A DNA stretch of 64,000 nt from Thiosulfatimonas sediminis (lineage in GTDB: Bacteria > Pseudomonadota > Gammaproteobacteria > Thiomicrospirales > Thiomicrospiraceae), in the NCBI RefSeq assembly GCF_011398355.1, contig NZ_AP021889.1:1860001-1924000 (forward strand). The letters are read 5' to 3'. The translations under genes and the position numbers were made by a program. Below are positions 39,848 through 50,217 of the stretch, piece by piece. The notes under the pieces are model-generated. The model saw nothing but the letters and a program-made list of their open reading frames with translations. It searched no databases and had not been told where the DNA came from. Position 1 is the first letter of the stretch. Every line of letters starts with the position of its first letter.

Positions 39848-41218
39848 TTAAAGCATCTCCGCATCAAGACGAGCCAAGGCTTGGTAAAACTGTGCGACCG
39901 TAAAAAAGGAACCACACACGAGATGGGTTGGCACCGCCACTGACTGCGCAGCGCCACTGTTTCGCAACAAACCTGCCACAGCGGCATCCATATTCGGTGC
40001 GTCCTGCACCTGTTGTGCAGCAATCCCAGCCTGCTGCAAAACAAATTGTAACTTAGTCAAACTGGCCCCGCGAGGAATGGCCAAGTCCGTAATCGTCCAA
40101 TGGGCAACATAGGGCGCCAAGACCTGCACCATTGGCAAAGAATCCTTATCTTCTAAGACTGAAAACAACATATGCAGATCACTTAACGACTGCTGCTCTA
40201 AATACTCTGCCAACACTTTTGCGGACTGAGGATTATGTGCTACATCGACCAACCAATGATGAAAGCGTCCGGCCAGTTTAAAACACAAACTCTGCAAACG
40301 CCCTGGGTGCTTTGCTTGCAATAACCCCAACTCTAAAGCTTGTTCTAAACGCTCGACAGAAATGGCTAAGGCGCCTCCTTGCTGTAAAGCGAACAACAAT
40401 GCAACCACCCCAGAGGCGTTTTGCAACTGAAAATCGCCTTTTAACGATGGCGCAGGCAAATTCAATGAAACCCCATTCGCGTCCATAAAAGTCCAGCGGT
40501 CTTTTGTCTCCTTAGAGACAAAAGAGAAATCTTTATTTAAACGCAGTAAAGGAACTTCTCGCTCAACACAAAAAGCCGACAAAGTTGCCGGAGGGTGTGG
40601 ATCGGAGCAGACCGCAAGATGCCCAGACCGAGTCACACCGGCTTTTTCTAAAGCGATTTGCGCTCGGTTATCGCCCAGCCAATCGACGTGATCAATATCA
40701 ATCGCGGTAATAATCACCGCATCAGCATCGACCACATTAACCGCATCAAGACGGCCGCCCAACCCTACTTCAAGCACCACAATATCAAGCTGCGCATCTT
40801 TAAAAACCTGCAAAGCAGCCAAGGTAGAAAACTCAAAATAGGTTAGCTTGGTAAGCTCACGCTGCGCTTCAATCGCCGCAAACGCCCCACTAATTAAGGC
40901 ATCAGGTACCGGCGAACCATTAATTGCAATGCGCTCATTAAAACGCTGAATATGCGGTGAGGTATAAGAGCCCACCTGAAAACCTGCTGCGCGCAAAACA
41001 CTGACCAACATCGCAACCGTTGAGCCTTTGCCGTTCGTCCCCGCAACGGTAATCACTTGCGGTGCTGGGCGCAGCAACTGCATCTGCGTAGCAACCTTAC
41101 GGATACGATCCAAGCCCAAATCTATTTCTTGTGCATGCAACTGTAACAACCAATCGACCCATTCATTGACCGAGCTTTCGGCATTCGGTTTAACGGCAAA
41201 ATTCATGCAAACATCCAT
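39848..41218 (-). CDS. folC: Bifunctional folylpolyglutamate/dihydrofolate synthase
   Basis: A 456-residue Mur-ligase-like enzyme adding glutamate to folates and making dihydrofolate. ATP loop VAGTNGKGSTVAMLVSVLRA (about 58), the EVGLGGRLDAVN motif (about 150) and VDVAHNPQSA (about 337) are clear. The ATG at 41218 is used here; an ATG four codons downstream (41206) is equally plausible. It lies 66 bases after accD in the accD-folC-dedD order. Confidence 0.95.
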   Translation of the reverse strand: MDVCMNFAVKPNAESSVNEWVDWLLQLHAQEIDLGLDRIRKVATQMQLLRPAPQVITVAGTNGKGSTVAMLVSVLRAAGFQVGSYTSPHIQRFNERIAINGSPVPDALISGAFAAIEAQRELTKLTYFEFSTLAALQVFKDAQLDIVVLEVGLGGRLDAVNVVDADAVIITAIDIDHVDWLGDNRAQIALEKAGVTRSGHLAVCSDPHPPATLSAFCVEREVPLLRLNKDFSFVSKETKDRWTFMDANGVSLNLPAPSLKGDFQLQNASGVVALLFALQQGGALAISVERLEQALELGLLQAKHPGRLQSLCFKLAGRFHHWLVDVAHNPQSAKVLAEYLEQQSLSDLHMLFSVLEDKDSLPMVQVLAPYVAHWTITDLAIPRGASLTKLQFVLQQAGIAAQQVQDAPNMDAAVAGLLRNSGAAQSVAVPTHLVCGSFFTVAQFYQALARLDAEML

Positions 41219-41240
41219 TGATCAAAACGAAGGAGAAACA

Positions 41241-41279
41241 AAAAGAAAAAAGCCAGAGCGAATTTGGGCCACTCTGGCT
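41241..41279 (-). terminator. Rho-independent terminator after accD
   Basis: On the minus strand AGCCAGAG, a 13-base loop and CTCTGGCT are followed by TTTTTTCTTTTTG. It lies between accD and folC. Confidence 0.88.
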
Positions 41280-41284
41280 ATCGA

Positions 41285-42139
41285 TTATGCTGGCTGCTTA
41301 AGAAGCATTTTACAAATACTGGCTAACTCGGAGCGCAACGCATGACGATGAACAATACGATCAATCGCACCATGCTCTAATAAAAACTCACTGCGTTGAA
41401 AACCTTCCGGCAGCTTTTCGCGCACAGTTTGTTCGATAACTCTCGGGCCAGCAAAGCCGATCAAGGCTTTTGGCTCCGCGACGTTCAAATCGCCCAACAT
41501 CGCGAAAGATGCTGAAACCCCACCCATAGTCGGGTCAGTCAACACAGAAATGAACGGCAATCCTTTAGCGCGTAAACGCCCAAGAGCGGCCGAGGTTTTG
41601 GCCATCTGCATCAATGAGAACAACGCTTCTTGCATACGCGCGCCACCGGATGCGGAAAAAACAATAAATGGGCGATCTTCAGCAATGGCCATATCCACAC
41701 CACGAACAAACTTCTCACCGACAACCGACCCCATTGAACCGCCCATATAGCGAAAATCAAATGCACCAGTGACCACTGGCAAACCTTCAATCGTCCCCGT
41801 CGCAGTAATAAAAGAGTCTTTCTCACCGGTCGCACGCTGTGCTTGCGCAATACGATCTTTATACTTTTTTAAATCTTTAAATTTCAGGCGATCCACCGGA
41901 GAGACGCCGGAAAAAACCTCGCTAAAAGAGCCTTCGTCCAAGAAACTTTCCAGACGCGCACGACCACCTAAACGCATATGGTGATCACATTTCGGGCATA
42001 CCTCTTGGTTGCGTGAAACTTCCGCACGATACAGTGTCGCTTCACATTTTGGACATTTTGTCCAAAGCCCTTCTGGCACCGATTTTTTGCGGTCTGCCAC
42101 CTGTTTAATACTTGGTAGAATCTTCTCGAACCAGTTCAT
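41285..42139 (-). CDS. accD: Acetyl-CoA carboxylase carboxyltransferase subunit beta
   Basis: A 284-residue subunit that, with AccA, transfers the carboxyl group from biotin to acetyl-CoA, the committed step of fatty acid synthesis. An N-terminal four-cysteine zinc ribbon (CPKCEATLY...CPKCDHH, about 29-51) is intact, and the crotonase-like core has [22 protein letters not shown] (about 158-179) and [15 protein letters not shown]. It is followed by a terminator. Confidence 0.98.
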   Translation of the reverse strand: MNWFEKILPSIKQVADRKKSVPEGLWTKCPKCEATLYRAEVSRNQEVCPKCDHHMRLGGRARLESFLDEGSFSEVFSGVSPVDRLKFKDLKKYKDRIAQAQRATGEKDSFITATGTIEGLPVVTGAFDFRYMGGSMGSVVGEKFVRGVDMAIAEDRPFIVFSASGGARMQEALFSLMQMAKTSAALGRLRAKGLPFISVLTDPTMGGVSASFAMLGDLNVAEPKALIGFAGPRVIEQTVREKLPEGFQRSEFLLEHGAIDRIVHRHALRSELASICKMLLKQPA

Positions 42140-42161
42140 GCTCTCACCTCACATTCAATAA

Positions 42162-42980
42162 TTACTGCGCATCAGCGTGCGTAATCGCCTGACGAAATTC
42201 ATCCATCTTCGCGCCGATGGCTAACTCAATTTCATATAGGTCTTTATCTTGATTGACCTCTATCAAACTCACCAAGGCTGAACCGACAATTACCGCATCC
42301 CCCTGTTGAGACATCGCCGCCGCAGTCTCGCCATTGCGAATACCGAAACCAATACCGATGGGCAAGTTAATTTCGCCTTTCAAACGCGCCATCTGCGTGG
42401 CAACATCGGCAATATCAATCTCTTTAGAACCGGTGACCCCTTTTAAAGAAACATAGTAGACAAAACCGCTGCCTTTCTCGTTCACAGCACGCAAACGACT
42501 CACCGGTGTGGTCGGCGAAACCAAGAAAATTCGATCCAAGCCGGCGGCTTTCAGCGCATCAAAATACCCGATGGATTCTTCTGGTGGCATATCGACAGTT
42601 AAAGCCGCATCAACACCGACTGAACGCGCAGCGTGAGCAAATTTTTCAAAGCCCATACGCTCAACCGGATTGAGATACCCCATTAAGATAATCGGCGTAA
42701 TGGCATCCTTTTCACGGAACTCACGCACCATTTCAAACACATCGTTCATACTGACATTGTGGGTTAAAGCACGCTCAACCGCTTTCTGAATCACCGGACC
42801 ATCGGCCATCGGATCGGAAAACGGCACGCCCAACTCAAGCATATCTGCACCTTTGGCAACCAACAGATGCATCAAACTGACCGTGGCGCTCGGACGAGGA
42901 TCGCCCGCCGTGATATAAGGAATTAGCGCTGTCTTACCTTGCGCCTTCAAGTCCGCCAATTTTTGTGAAATTCTGCTCAT
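42162..42980 (-). CDS. trpA: Tryptophan synthase alpha subunit
   Basis: A 272-residue TIM-barrel subunit that cleaves indoleglycerol phosphate. Catalytic residues are in LELGVPFSDPMADGPVIQ (Glu near 50 and Asp near 61). I chose the ATG at 42980, which gives the family length; the open frame runs 28 codons further upstream with no homologous sequence. Order trpF-trpB-trpA-accD. Confidence 0.96.
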   Translation of the reverse strand: MSRISQKLADLKAQGKTALIPYITAGDPRPSATVSLMHLLVAKGADMLELGVPFSDPMADGPVIQKAVERALTHNVSMNDVFEMVREFREKDAITPIILMGYLNPVERMGFEKFAHAARSVGVDAALTVDMPPEESIGYFDALKAAGLDRIFLVSPTTPVSRLRAVNEKGSGFVYYVSLKGVTGSKEIDIADVATQMARLKGEINLPIGIGFGIRNGETAAAMSQQGDAVIVGSALVSLIEVNQDKDLYEIELAIGAKMDEFRQAITHADAQ

Positions 42981-43171
42981 AGTGTCTAAATTCTTTTCTT
43001 CTTCGAATTTTAAAGCGTTAAGGAATCGCGCCTTAACAACCAGAAAGCCTATTTTAAGCGTCACGAGGCTTGCAAAGACAAACTAAGGAGTCGGTCAAGA
43101 AAGCAACATTTGCTAATACAAATAAACTTTTTACCCAAAAACCCTAGGCTGTATTTGCGAATCACAGTCGC

Positions 43172-44392
43172 TTAAAATTCGATTCCTTCGATTTGACAAA
43201 TAGTATTCATGTCTTTGTCACCACGACCAGACAGATTGATGATAATAATCTGATCTTTACGCATGGTCGGCGCTAACTTCGTTGCATAAGCCAAGGCATG
43301 CGACGACTCCAATGCGGGGATAATCCCCTCAAAACGGGTTAAATCGCGGAAACCTTGCAACGCTTCTTCATCGTCAATCGCCACATAATTTACGCGACCA
43401 ATGTCTTTTAACCAAGAATGTTCAGGGCCTACACCTGGGTAATCGAGCCCTGCCGAAATCGAATGGGTTCCTAAAATCTGACCATTTTCATCCTGCATCA
43501 AATAGGTACGGTTGCCATGCAACACACCTGGCGTGCCTTTACATAAAGGGGCGGCGTGCTGCCCACTTTCCAGACCGTGCCCAGCCGGTTCAACCCCGTA
43601 AATTTTGACCGATTCATCGGCTAAAAACTTATGGAATAACCCAATCGCATTAGAGCCACCACCAACACAAGCAATCAATGCATCCGGCAGTCGTCCTTCT
43701 TTCGCCAAGCACTGTTCACGTGCCTCTTCACCAATCACCGCCTGGAAGTCGCGTACCATCGCTGGATAAGGATGTGGGCCTGCAACCGTACCAATGATAT
43801 AGAAGGTGTTATCCACATTCGTAACCCAATCGCGCATTGCTTCGTTTAGCGCATCTTTTAAGGTACGAGAACCGGATTCGACCGCAACCACTTTGGCACC
43901 TAACATTCGCATCCGCGCAACGTTTGGCGATTGACGCACGACATCATCAGCGCCCATATAAACCACGCACTCCAACCCCAGACGTGCAGCAACGGTCGCC
44001 GACGCCACGCCATGTTGTCCAGCGCCAGTTTCGGCGATAATACGCGTTTTACCAAGGCGCTTTGCCAATAAGGCCTGTCCAATCGTATTGTTTACCTTGT
44101 GCGCGCCGGTATGATTCAAATCTTCGCGCTTTAAATAAATCTTGGCACCACCCAAATGCTCTGACCAGCGTTGCGCATAATAAAGTGGCGTGGGACGCCC
44201 AACATAATCTCGCAAATCATTGGCAATTTCACTCAAGAAATCGGCATCGTTTTTGACACTTTCATACTCATTATTTAGCTGTTCTAAAGCGGCCATTAAT
44301 GTTTCCGGCGCAAAAATACCACCATATGGACCAAAATGCCCCTGCTTATCAGGAAACTGGGAAAAATCTATTCTCGAACTTTCGGTTGTCAT
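43172..44392 (-). CDS. trpB: Tryptophan synthase beta subunit
   Basis: A 406-residue PLP enzyme condensing indole with serine. The PLP lysine is in [14 protein letters not shown] (about 93), with GAGQHGVA and the phosphate loop [10 protein letters not shown] (about 240). Length and motifs are normal. It overlaps trpF by 4 bases upstream. The 191-base gap to trpA contains nothing recognised. Confidence 0.98.
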   Translation of the reverse strand: MTTESSRIDFSQFPDKQGHFGPYGGIFAPETLMAALEQLNNEYESVKNDADFLSEIANDLRDYVGRPTPLYYAQRWSEHLGGAKIYLKREDLNHTGAHKVNNTIGQALLAKRLGKTRIIAETGAGQHGVASATVAARLGLECVVYMGADDVVRQSPNVARMRMLGAKVVAVESGSRTLKDALNEAMRDWVTNVDNTFYIIGTVAGPHPYPAMVRDFQAVIGEEAREQCLAKEGRLPDALIACVGGGSNAIGLFHKFLADESVKIYGVEPAGHGLESGQHAAPLCKGTPGVLHGNRTYLMQDENGQILGTHSISAGLDYPGVGPEHSWLKDIGRVNYVAIDDEEALQGFRDLTRFEGIIPALESSHALAYATKLAPTMRKDQIIIINLSGRGDKDMNTICQIEGIEF

Positions 44393-45012
44393 CGAACTGT
44401 ACTCATTACTTCTTGCATAAATTGCGAAATTTTATCGGCGGATTTAATCCCTTTCGACGCTTCTACACCGCCACTGACATCGAGCGCCCAAGGCGCTGTT
44501 TGAACAATCGCGGCCGCTGCGTTCTGAGGGGTTAAACCGCCGGCCAAGATAATTGGTTTAGCGCAGGTTTGCGGGACCAATTGCCAATTAAAGGCTTCAC
44601 CCGTACCACCCGGAACGCCCGGTTTATAGGTATCGAGCAACAAGCCGCTACAATCGTAAAACTCGCTCGCAATTTGTTGAACATCGGTATCCGCTTTCAT
44701 CGGCACCGCTTTTATATAATTCCGCCCAAATTGGCGACAAAACGCAGCACTTTCATCACCATGAAATTGCAACAAATCAATCCGCATCGCGCTTAAAACT
44801 TGTTCGACAAACGCCACATCTGGATTGACAAACAAAGCCGTCACTGTAACAAATGCCGGCGCTTTTTCAGCAATCGCACGCGCGGTAACAATATCCACAT
44901 AACGTGGACTGGGCTCGTAAAACACCAAGCCAATCGCATCAGCGCCAGCCTCAATCGCCACTAGCGCATCTTCCACTCTAGTCAGGCCGCAGATTTTAAC
45001 ACGAGTTCGCAT
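44389..45012 (-). CDS. trpF: Phosphoribosylanthranilate isomerase
   Basis: A 207-residue TIM-barrel enzyme of tryptophan synthesis. The catalytic cysteine is in VKICGLTR (about 8), and the catalytic aspartate in [14 protein letters not shown] (about 128). The ATG at 45012 has AAGGGA about 8 bases upstream and gives the family N-terminus, so the upstream 19 in-frame codons are rejected. It overlaps trpB by 4 bases (ATGA). Confidence 0.97.
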   Translation of the reverse strand: MRTRVKICGLTRVEDALVAIEAGADAIGLVFYEPSPRYVDIVTARAIAEKAPAFVTVTALFVNPDVAFVEQVLSAMRIDLLQFHGDESAAFCRQFGRNYIKAVPMKADTDVQQIASEFYDCSGLLLDTYKPGVPGGTGEAFNWQLVPQTCAKPIILAGGLTPQNAAAAIVQTAPWALDVSGGVEASKGIKSADKISQFMQEVMSTVR

Positions 45013-45122
45013 GACAATTCCCTTAGGATTCAATTCGATTAAACAATTATGCGCCACAGAAGACGGCAAGAGAGCGAACTACAACGGATAATTCGCCACC
45101 CCTCGATGAACTCAGTAGCGAA

Positions 45123-45917
45123 TTAAAAATGCCACAAAACGGCATCAAGTTGCGCTTGTGGGATTTGCCAAACATCCGGATAGATTGCATTCACAAAATA
45201 GAGCCCTTCTGCCGGCGCGGTCGGTGCCGCTTTAGTACGGTCCCGCAACGCCAATAACTCGGCAATCCAAGCGGTGCCTTGATGGACTTTGCCAACCTCA
45301 ATCAAAGCGCCAACAATATTACGCACCATATGATGCAAGAAAGCATTCGCTTGAATGTCAATCAACACAAAATCACCGCTGCGTGAGACTTGCACCGACT
45401 GCACATTACGACGCGCATGACTGGCTTGACAAGCTGCTGCACGAAACGAAGAGAAATCCTGCTCACCCAACAAGGCTTGCGCCGCAAGATGCATCGCAGG
45501 CGCATCCAACCGATAAGCTTCATGGGTTACTCGCCCAGCCAGAACAGCAGAATGCACTTGCCGGTTATAAATGACATAACGGTATTGACGCGCAACCGCG
45601 GAAAAACGGGCATGAAAGCCCTCTGGACCACCTAACATCTCTTGCATCCAAACAACACGAATGTCTTCAGGCAGTTGAGTATTAACGCCCTGAATCCAAG
45701 CGCGCTGCGGACGTACCGCTGTACTATCAAAATGCACCACCTGTCCAATTGCGTGCACACCCGTATCGGTACGCCCAGCACAATACAATTCAATAGGCTG
45801 ATTAGCAATCGAACTTAACGCTTGTTCAAGATGCGCTTGCACCGAGGGGCAATGCTTTTGCCGCTGATAGCCGCAATAACGCCCCCCTTGGTATTCAACC
45901 CCGAGAACAATGCGCAT
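45123..45917 (-). CDS. truA: tRNA pseudouridine synthase A (positions 38-40)
   Basis: A 264-residue enzyme modifying the tRNA anticodon arm. The catalytic Asp lies in CAGRTDTGVHAIGQVVHF (about 50), and FLHHMVRNIVGALIEVG (about 205) is typical. It is 3 bases after the asd stop. fimV, which lies between asd and truA in Pseudomonas, is absent. Confidence 0.97.
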   Translation of the reverse strand: MRIVLGVEYQGGRYCGYQRQKHCPSVQAHLEQALSSIANQPIELYCAGRTDTGVHAIGQVVHFDSTAVRPQRAWIQGVNTQLPEDIRVVWMQEMLGGPEGFHARFSAVARQYRYVIYNRQVHSAVLAGRVTHEAYRLDAPAMHLAAQALLGEQDFSSFRAAACQASHARRNVQSVQVSRSGDFVLIDIQANAFLHHMVRNIVGALIEVGKVHQGTAWIAELLALRDRTKAAPTAPAEGLYFVNAIYPDVWQIPQAQLDAVLWHF

Positions 45918-45920
45918 CGA

Positions 45921-46943
45921 TTAGAGATAATCTTTAATCAATACTTCGGCAATTTGCACCGTGTTCGTCGCCGCGCCTTTGCGCACGTTATCCGCAACCA
46001 CCCAAAGGTTCAAACCGTTTTCACAAGAAATGTCCTCACGAATACGGCCAACATAAACCGGATTGGTATCGGCTGCATCGGATACCGCTGTCGGATAACC
46101 TCCGTCAACCTGTTCATCAATCACCACGATACCCTCGGATTTTTCAAATAAAGCGCGCGCCTCTGCGGCCGTGATTTTTCGATCCGTTTCAATATGCACC
46201 GCTTCGGAGTGACCAAAAAACACCGGAACACGGACCGCGGTTGGGTTAACCAAAATCGCGTCATCGCCCATGATTTTCTTTGTTTCCCACACCATCTTCA
46301 TCTCTTCTTTGGTGTAGCCATTCTCCATAAATACATCGATTTGCGGAATACAGTTAAACGCAATCTGTTTTGGATACACATTGCATTCGACTGGTTTCAT
46401 ATTCAACAGACTGGCCGTCTGTTTCGCCAACTCTTCAATCGCTTCTTTTCCAGTACCAGAAACCGCCTGATAAGTCGCCACGTTGATACGCTTAATGCCT
46501 ACAGCATCATAAATTGGCTTTAAAGCAACCAACATCTGAATGGTCGAACAGTTTGGGTTAGCAATAATCCCGCGATTTTTGTAACCGGCAATCGCCTCTG
46601 GATTCACCTCTGGCACAACCAGCGGAATATCGTCGTCGTAACGGAATTGCGAGGTATTATCGACAACCACACAACCTGCTGCGGCCGCTTTAGGAGCGTA
46701 GATTGCGGACACACTTGCACCCGGTGAGAAAAGACCGATTTGCGCTTGACTGAAATCGAATGTTTCTAAGTCCTGGACTTCTACCCACTTACCGTTAAAT
46801 TCAATGCGCTTACCCGCAGAACGGCTTGACGCCAACGGAAACAACTTGCCAACCGGAAAATTACGTTCTTCTAGCACTTTTAGAATAGTTTCACCGACTG
46901 CACCGGTTGCACCAACAACAGCGACATCATAAAGCTTTGTCAT
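45921..46943 (-). CDS. asd: Aspartate-semialdehyde dehydrogenase
   Basis: A 340-residue NADP enzyme at the branch to lysine, diaminopimelate, threonine and methionine. NADP loop VGATGAVGETIL (about 10), catalytic Cys in IIANPNCSTIQ (about 131) and the QAVSGTGKEA segment (about 158) are present. It is in the leuCDB-asd-truA order common in gammaproteobacteria. Confidence 0.97.
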   Translation of the reverse strand: MTKLYDVAVVGATGAVGETILKVLEERNFPVGKLFPLASSRSAGKRIEFNGKWVEVQDLETFDFSQAQIGLFSPGASVSAIYAPKAAAAGCVVVDNTSQFRYDDDIPLVVPEVNPEAIAGYKNRGIIANPNCSTIQMLVALKPIYDAVGIKRINVATYQAVSGTGKEAIEELAKQTASLLNMKPVECNVYPKQIAFNCIPQIDVFMENGYTKEEMKMVWETKKIMGDDAILVNPTAVRVPVFFGHSEAVHIETDRKITAAEARALFEKSEGIVVIDEQVDGGYPTAVSDAADTNPVYVGRIREDISCENGLNLWVVADNVRKGAATNTVQIAEVLIKDYL

Positions 46944-47052
46944 GTTTAATCCTTTTTAACAATACAGAGCGCCGTAGCAGCAACCACCACTACGACGCCC
47001 AATTAACGGTTACCCGACCTTCTAAGAAAGGGCTGACCGTGACTGTGAATAG

Positions 47053-47544
47053 TTATTCTTTCGCTCGGTGTTCAACCACCAAGTAATCTTGCTTATCCAG
47101 CGGTTCCTCGTGCAAACCGGCAAAATCCAACAACCGTTCATGCTCTTTTGAATCCATCACATCATTCATCGAGAGAACACGCCCGCCTTCTGCCAATTGA
47201 TGCCGCTGACCAATAAATTTACCGCCCGGCTCAACCACAAACTCGCTGCAAATCAGATCACCAACCAGACGACCTTCCGGTAAAATTTCCAGCTTATCGC
47301 ACGCCACGTGCCCTTCAATCAAGCCACTGATCACCACCGAACGCGCCTTAACCAGACCTTTAACCACCCCACTGGCACCAACCGATAAATCAAATTTGGT
47401 GTCAATCACCCCTTCAATTAATCCGTCGTTGTGTAACTCACCTTCGAGCCGGTTAAATTCACCTTGGATGTGGCACCCTGTGGCAATAATTGTTTTTCCA
47501 CCTTCTTTGCCTGAAAGCTTACTGCTTGAACTAAAGAACCCCAT
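47053..47544 (-). CDS. Bactofilin-family cytoskeletal protein
   Basis: A 163-residue protein with the bactofilin beta-helix core (about residues 18-115): a run of short repeats such as IQGEFNRLEGELHNDGLIEG followed by GLIEGHVACDKLEILPEGRLVGDL. Bactofilins polymerise and guide peptidoglycan synthesis or shape. I chose ATG 47544 (MGFFSSSSK) with GAGGTG 11 bases upstream; it lies 127 bases inside the upstream M23 peptidase gene, in another frame. Co-occurrence with an M23 peptidase is a known pairing in curved and stalked bacteria. Confidence 0.88.
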   Translation of the reverse strand: MGFFSSSSKLSGKEGGKTIIATGCHIQGEFNRLEGELHNDGLIEGVIDTKFDLSVGASGVVKGLVKARSVVISGLIEGHVACDKLEILPEGRLVGDLICSEFVVEPGGKFIGQRHQLAEGGRVLSMNDVMDSKEHERLLDFAGLHEEPLDKQDYLVVEHRAKE

Positions 47545-48428
47545 GGTACCAATTTCACCTCTTTGAAAATCGCCTTGTAATTCTTTTGCGTCCACTCATG
47601 GAACGGTTTTGGATCGAGGCGATGCGATAAAAACAATACTTCGTAATGCAGATGCGCCCCAGAAGAACGCCCCGTATTTCCGACTTCGCCGATTTTATCA
47701 CCCTTATAAACGTAGTCACCCACCTTAACGACACGCTTATCCAGATGCCCATAACGCGTTTTAAATCCATCGGCATGGGTTATCGCGACTAAGTTTCCAT
47801 ACCCAGTCTCTTGGCTAAATGCCGAAAACGAAACAATACCGTCAGCGGTCGCAATGACATCTTCACCGCGCTCAGCGCGATAATCAATCCCACTGTGCAT
47901 GCGACGAACACCCGTTACCGGATTTTTACGCTCACCATAAAAACTGGTCAGCCCTTTAAAATTCCGAACCGCTGGGCCATTCGGAATGGCGGTCAGCATC
48001 AAGCTGCGCTCCAAAGAGTTCATCTGCAAATTTTGCAGCCGCTGCTCAAACGGCACGTTTTCCATGCTTTGCAGATCATCTTTAGAGAGCATTAACTCCT
48101 CGATATTCTGCAACGTCTGGTCAAGCGTATCGAGATGCTCACTTCGTTGGTTAAGCGTCTCTTCGAGCTCGGTCTTCTCAGCCAACATCTGATCGTAATC
48201 TTGCTGGGTTTTCGCTAAACGATCCGAATAGGCTTTGACGGCAAACTTATGCTGCTCTTCAACCTGATCCACCTTATGCGAAAACCACCAAACCGTTAAG
48301 CCGCCGATTACCCACGCTAAGGCCATTACAATCATCAACCAGCCGACAAAGCGTTTGGCAAGCTGTGAAAAGCTATAGTGACGAGCACCATGCACATCAC
48401 TGATGGTGATTGTAAAACGGTTTCGCAT
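47418..48428 (-). CDS. Membrane-anchored M23 (LytM-type) peptidase
   Basis: A 336-residue peptidoglycan endopeptidase candidate. One membrane helix (about 27-48) is followed by a coiled coil (about 52-125) and an M23 domain with the zinc ligands in HSGIDYRAERGEDV (H and D, about 190) and HLHYEV (about 270). A YGHLDK loop is present. All three ligands are there, so it may be active, unlike EnvC-type activators. The last 42 residues are read through DNA that also encodes the bactofilin start. Confidence 0.9.
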   Translation of the reverse strand: MRNRFTITISDVHGARHYSFSQLAKRFVGWLMIVMALAWVIGGLTVWWFSHKVDQVEEQHKFAVKAYSDRLAKTQQDYDQMLAEKTELEETLNQRSEHLDTLDQTLQNIEELMLSKDDLQSMENVPFEQRLQNLQMNSLERSLMLTAIPNGPAVRNFKGLTSFYGERKNPVTGVRRMHSGIDYRAERGEDVIATADGIVSFSAFSQETGYGNLVAITHADGFKTRYGHLDKRVVKVGDYVYKGDKIGEVGNTGRSSGAHLHYEVLFLSHRLDPKPFHEWTQKNYKAIFKEVKLVPWGSLVQAVSFQAKKVEKQLLPQGATSKVNLTGSKVSYTTTD

Positions 48429-48444
48429 CGGTTAAAGCTCGCGC

Positions 48445-49518
48445 TTAAAGGGCTGCAACAACAGCGTCACCCATTTCTGAACAGGTCACTTTTTGCATAC
48501 CCTCTTCCATAATATCGCCTGTGCGTAAACCTTGATCCAAAACCTTAGAAATGGCCGTTTCAATTTTTACCGCCAAGTCTTCACGCCCTAAGGAGTAACG
48601 CAACATCATTGCGGCAGAAAGAATGGTCGCCAATGGATTGGCTTTATTCTGACCAGCGATATCCGGCGCAGAACCATGCGATGGCTCATACATTCCTTTG
48701 TTATTCGCATCCAAAGACGCCGATGCCAACATACCAATTGACCCCGTCAACATAGAGGCTTCATCCGATAAAATATCACCAAACATATTCCCGGTGACCA
48801 TGACATCGAACTGCTTCGGATTCAAAACCAACTGCATCGCCGCATTATCAACATACATATGCTTAACTTCAACTTCTGGATATTCCGGCGCCACTTCATC
48901 AATAATTTCACGCCACATTTCGGTCACTTCCAAAACATTCGCCTTATCCACCGAAGTCAATTTTTTGTTACGCTTCATCGCCGCTTGGAAAGCAACGTGC
49001 GCAATACGCTTGACTTCAGATTCCGAGTAAACATAGGTGTTATAGCCTTGACGCTCGCCATTTTCTAAAATACGCACGCCGCGCGGCTGACCAAAGTAGA
49101 TACCGCCGGTAAGCTCACGAACGATAAGAATATCCAAGCCGGCAACGACTTCAGGTTTCAGGGTTGATGCAGACGCCAGTTGTGGGAAAAGAACCGCAGG
49201 ACGTAAATTAGCAAACAACTGCATCTCTTTACGCAGGCGCAACAACCCTTTCTCTGGACGGACAGAAATATCCAACGACTCCCACTTATAACCGCCGACC
49301 GCACCCAACAGTACCGCATCGGCTTTATGGGCCTTATCCATCGTCGCATCGGTCAATGGCACGCCGTGCACGTCATAAGCAGCACCACCGACCAAATCTT
49401 CTTCCATCGCGATGTCTAAGCCGTCGGTCACCATTAATTTTTTAAGCACTTTTACCGCTTCTGCAGTAATTTCAGGACCGATACCGTCACCTGGAAGAAT
49501 CAATACATTTTTAGTCAT
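48445..49518 (-). CDS. leuB: 3-isopropylmalate dehydrogenase
   Basis: A 357-residue enzyme of leucine synthesis that oxidises and decarboxylates isopropylmalate. GDGIGPEI near the N-terminus, [14 protein letters not shown] (about 136) and the metal-binding [17 protein letters not shown] (about 243) fit. It follows leuD by 39 bases. Confidence 0.98.
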   Translation of the reverse strand: MTKNVLILPGDGIGPEITAEAVKVLKKLMVTDGLDIAMEEDLVGGAAYDVHGVPLTDATMDKAHKADAVLLGAVGGYKWESLDISVRPEKGLLRLRKEMQLFANLRPAVLFPQLASASTLKPEVVAGLDILIVRELTGGIYFGQPRGVRILENGERQGYNTYVYSESEVKRIAHVAFQAAMKRNKKLTSVDKANVLEVTEMWREIIDEVAPEYPEVEVKHMYVDNAAMQLVLNPKQFDVMVTGNMFGDILSDEASMLTGSIGMLASASLDANNKGMYEPSHGSAPDIAGQNKANPLATILSAAMMLRYSLGREDLAVKIETAISKVLDQGLRTGDIMEEGMQKVTCSEMGDAVVAAL

Positions 49519-49557
49519 TGTTATTTCTCTTAAACGTTTAAATTATTCTTTTTAAAT

Positions 49558-50193
49558 TTAGTACAACCAAGGCTTGGTTTGCATACGATTTTGCTCGTAA
49601 ACTTTGATCTCTTCGGCATATTCCAATGTTAAGCCAATATCATCCAAACCATTCAACAGACAGTGTTTACGGAAGCTATCCACCTCGAAGGCAATCTCTA
49701 CGCCATCGGGCTTAACGATTTTCTGTTCAGCCAAATTAATCTCTAACTGATAACCTTCGTTGGCAAACGTCTCATTAAACAGTGCATCGACAACTTGCTC
49801 ATCCAGCATAATCGGCAAAATACCGTTTTTAAATGAGTTATTAAAGAAGATGTCCGCAAAACTTGGCGCGATAATCACATCAAAACCAAAATCTTTTAAT
49901 GCCCATGGTGCATGTTCGCGCGATGAACCACAACCGAAGTTTTCACGCGCCAACAGAATTTTCGCCCCTTGGTAACGCGGCAGGTTTAACACAAAGTCTT
50001 TACGCAGTGGACGCTGTGAATTATCCGAATCCGGTTCACCAACATCTTCATAACGCCATTCATCGAACAAGTTCGGGCCAAAGCCTGAGCGCTTAATTGA
50101 TTTAAGAAACTGTTTCGGGATGATTGCATCGGTATCGACGTTAGCACGATCCATTGGCGCAACAATCGCCGTCATTTTGACAAACTTTTCCAT
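49558..50193 (-). CDS. leuD: 3-isopropylmalate dehydratase small subunit
   Basis: A 211-residue swivel-domain subunit of isopropylmalate isomerase. It has [19 protein letters not shown] (about 15), [15 protein letters not shown] (about 86) and [20 protein letters not shown] (about 108). It follows leuC by 24 bases in a leuC-leuD-leuB operon. Confidence 0.98.
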   Translation of the reverse strand: MEKFVKMTAIVAPMDRANVDTDAIIPKQFLKSIKRSGFGPNLFDEWRYEDVGEPDSDNSQRPLRKDFVLNLPRYQGAKILLARENFGCGSSREHAPWALKDFGFDVIIAPSFADIFFNNSFKNGILPIMLDEQVVDALFNETFANEGYQLEINLAEQKIVKPDGVEIAFEVDSFRKHCLLNGLDDIGLTLEYAEEIKVYEQNRMQTKPWLY

Positions 50194-50217
50194 TACTTTT
50201 TCCTCGTTGCACTCAAA

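Noticed and set aside
42981-43064. 28-codon N-terminal extension of trpA
   Set aside because: Not similar to any TrpA N-terminus; ATG 42980 gives the normal family length.
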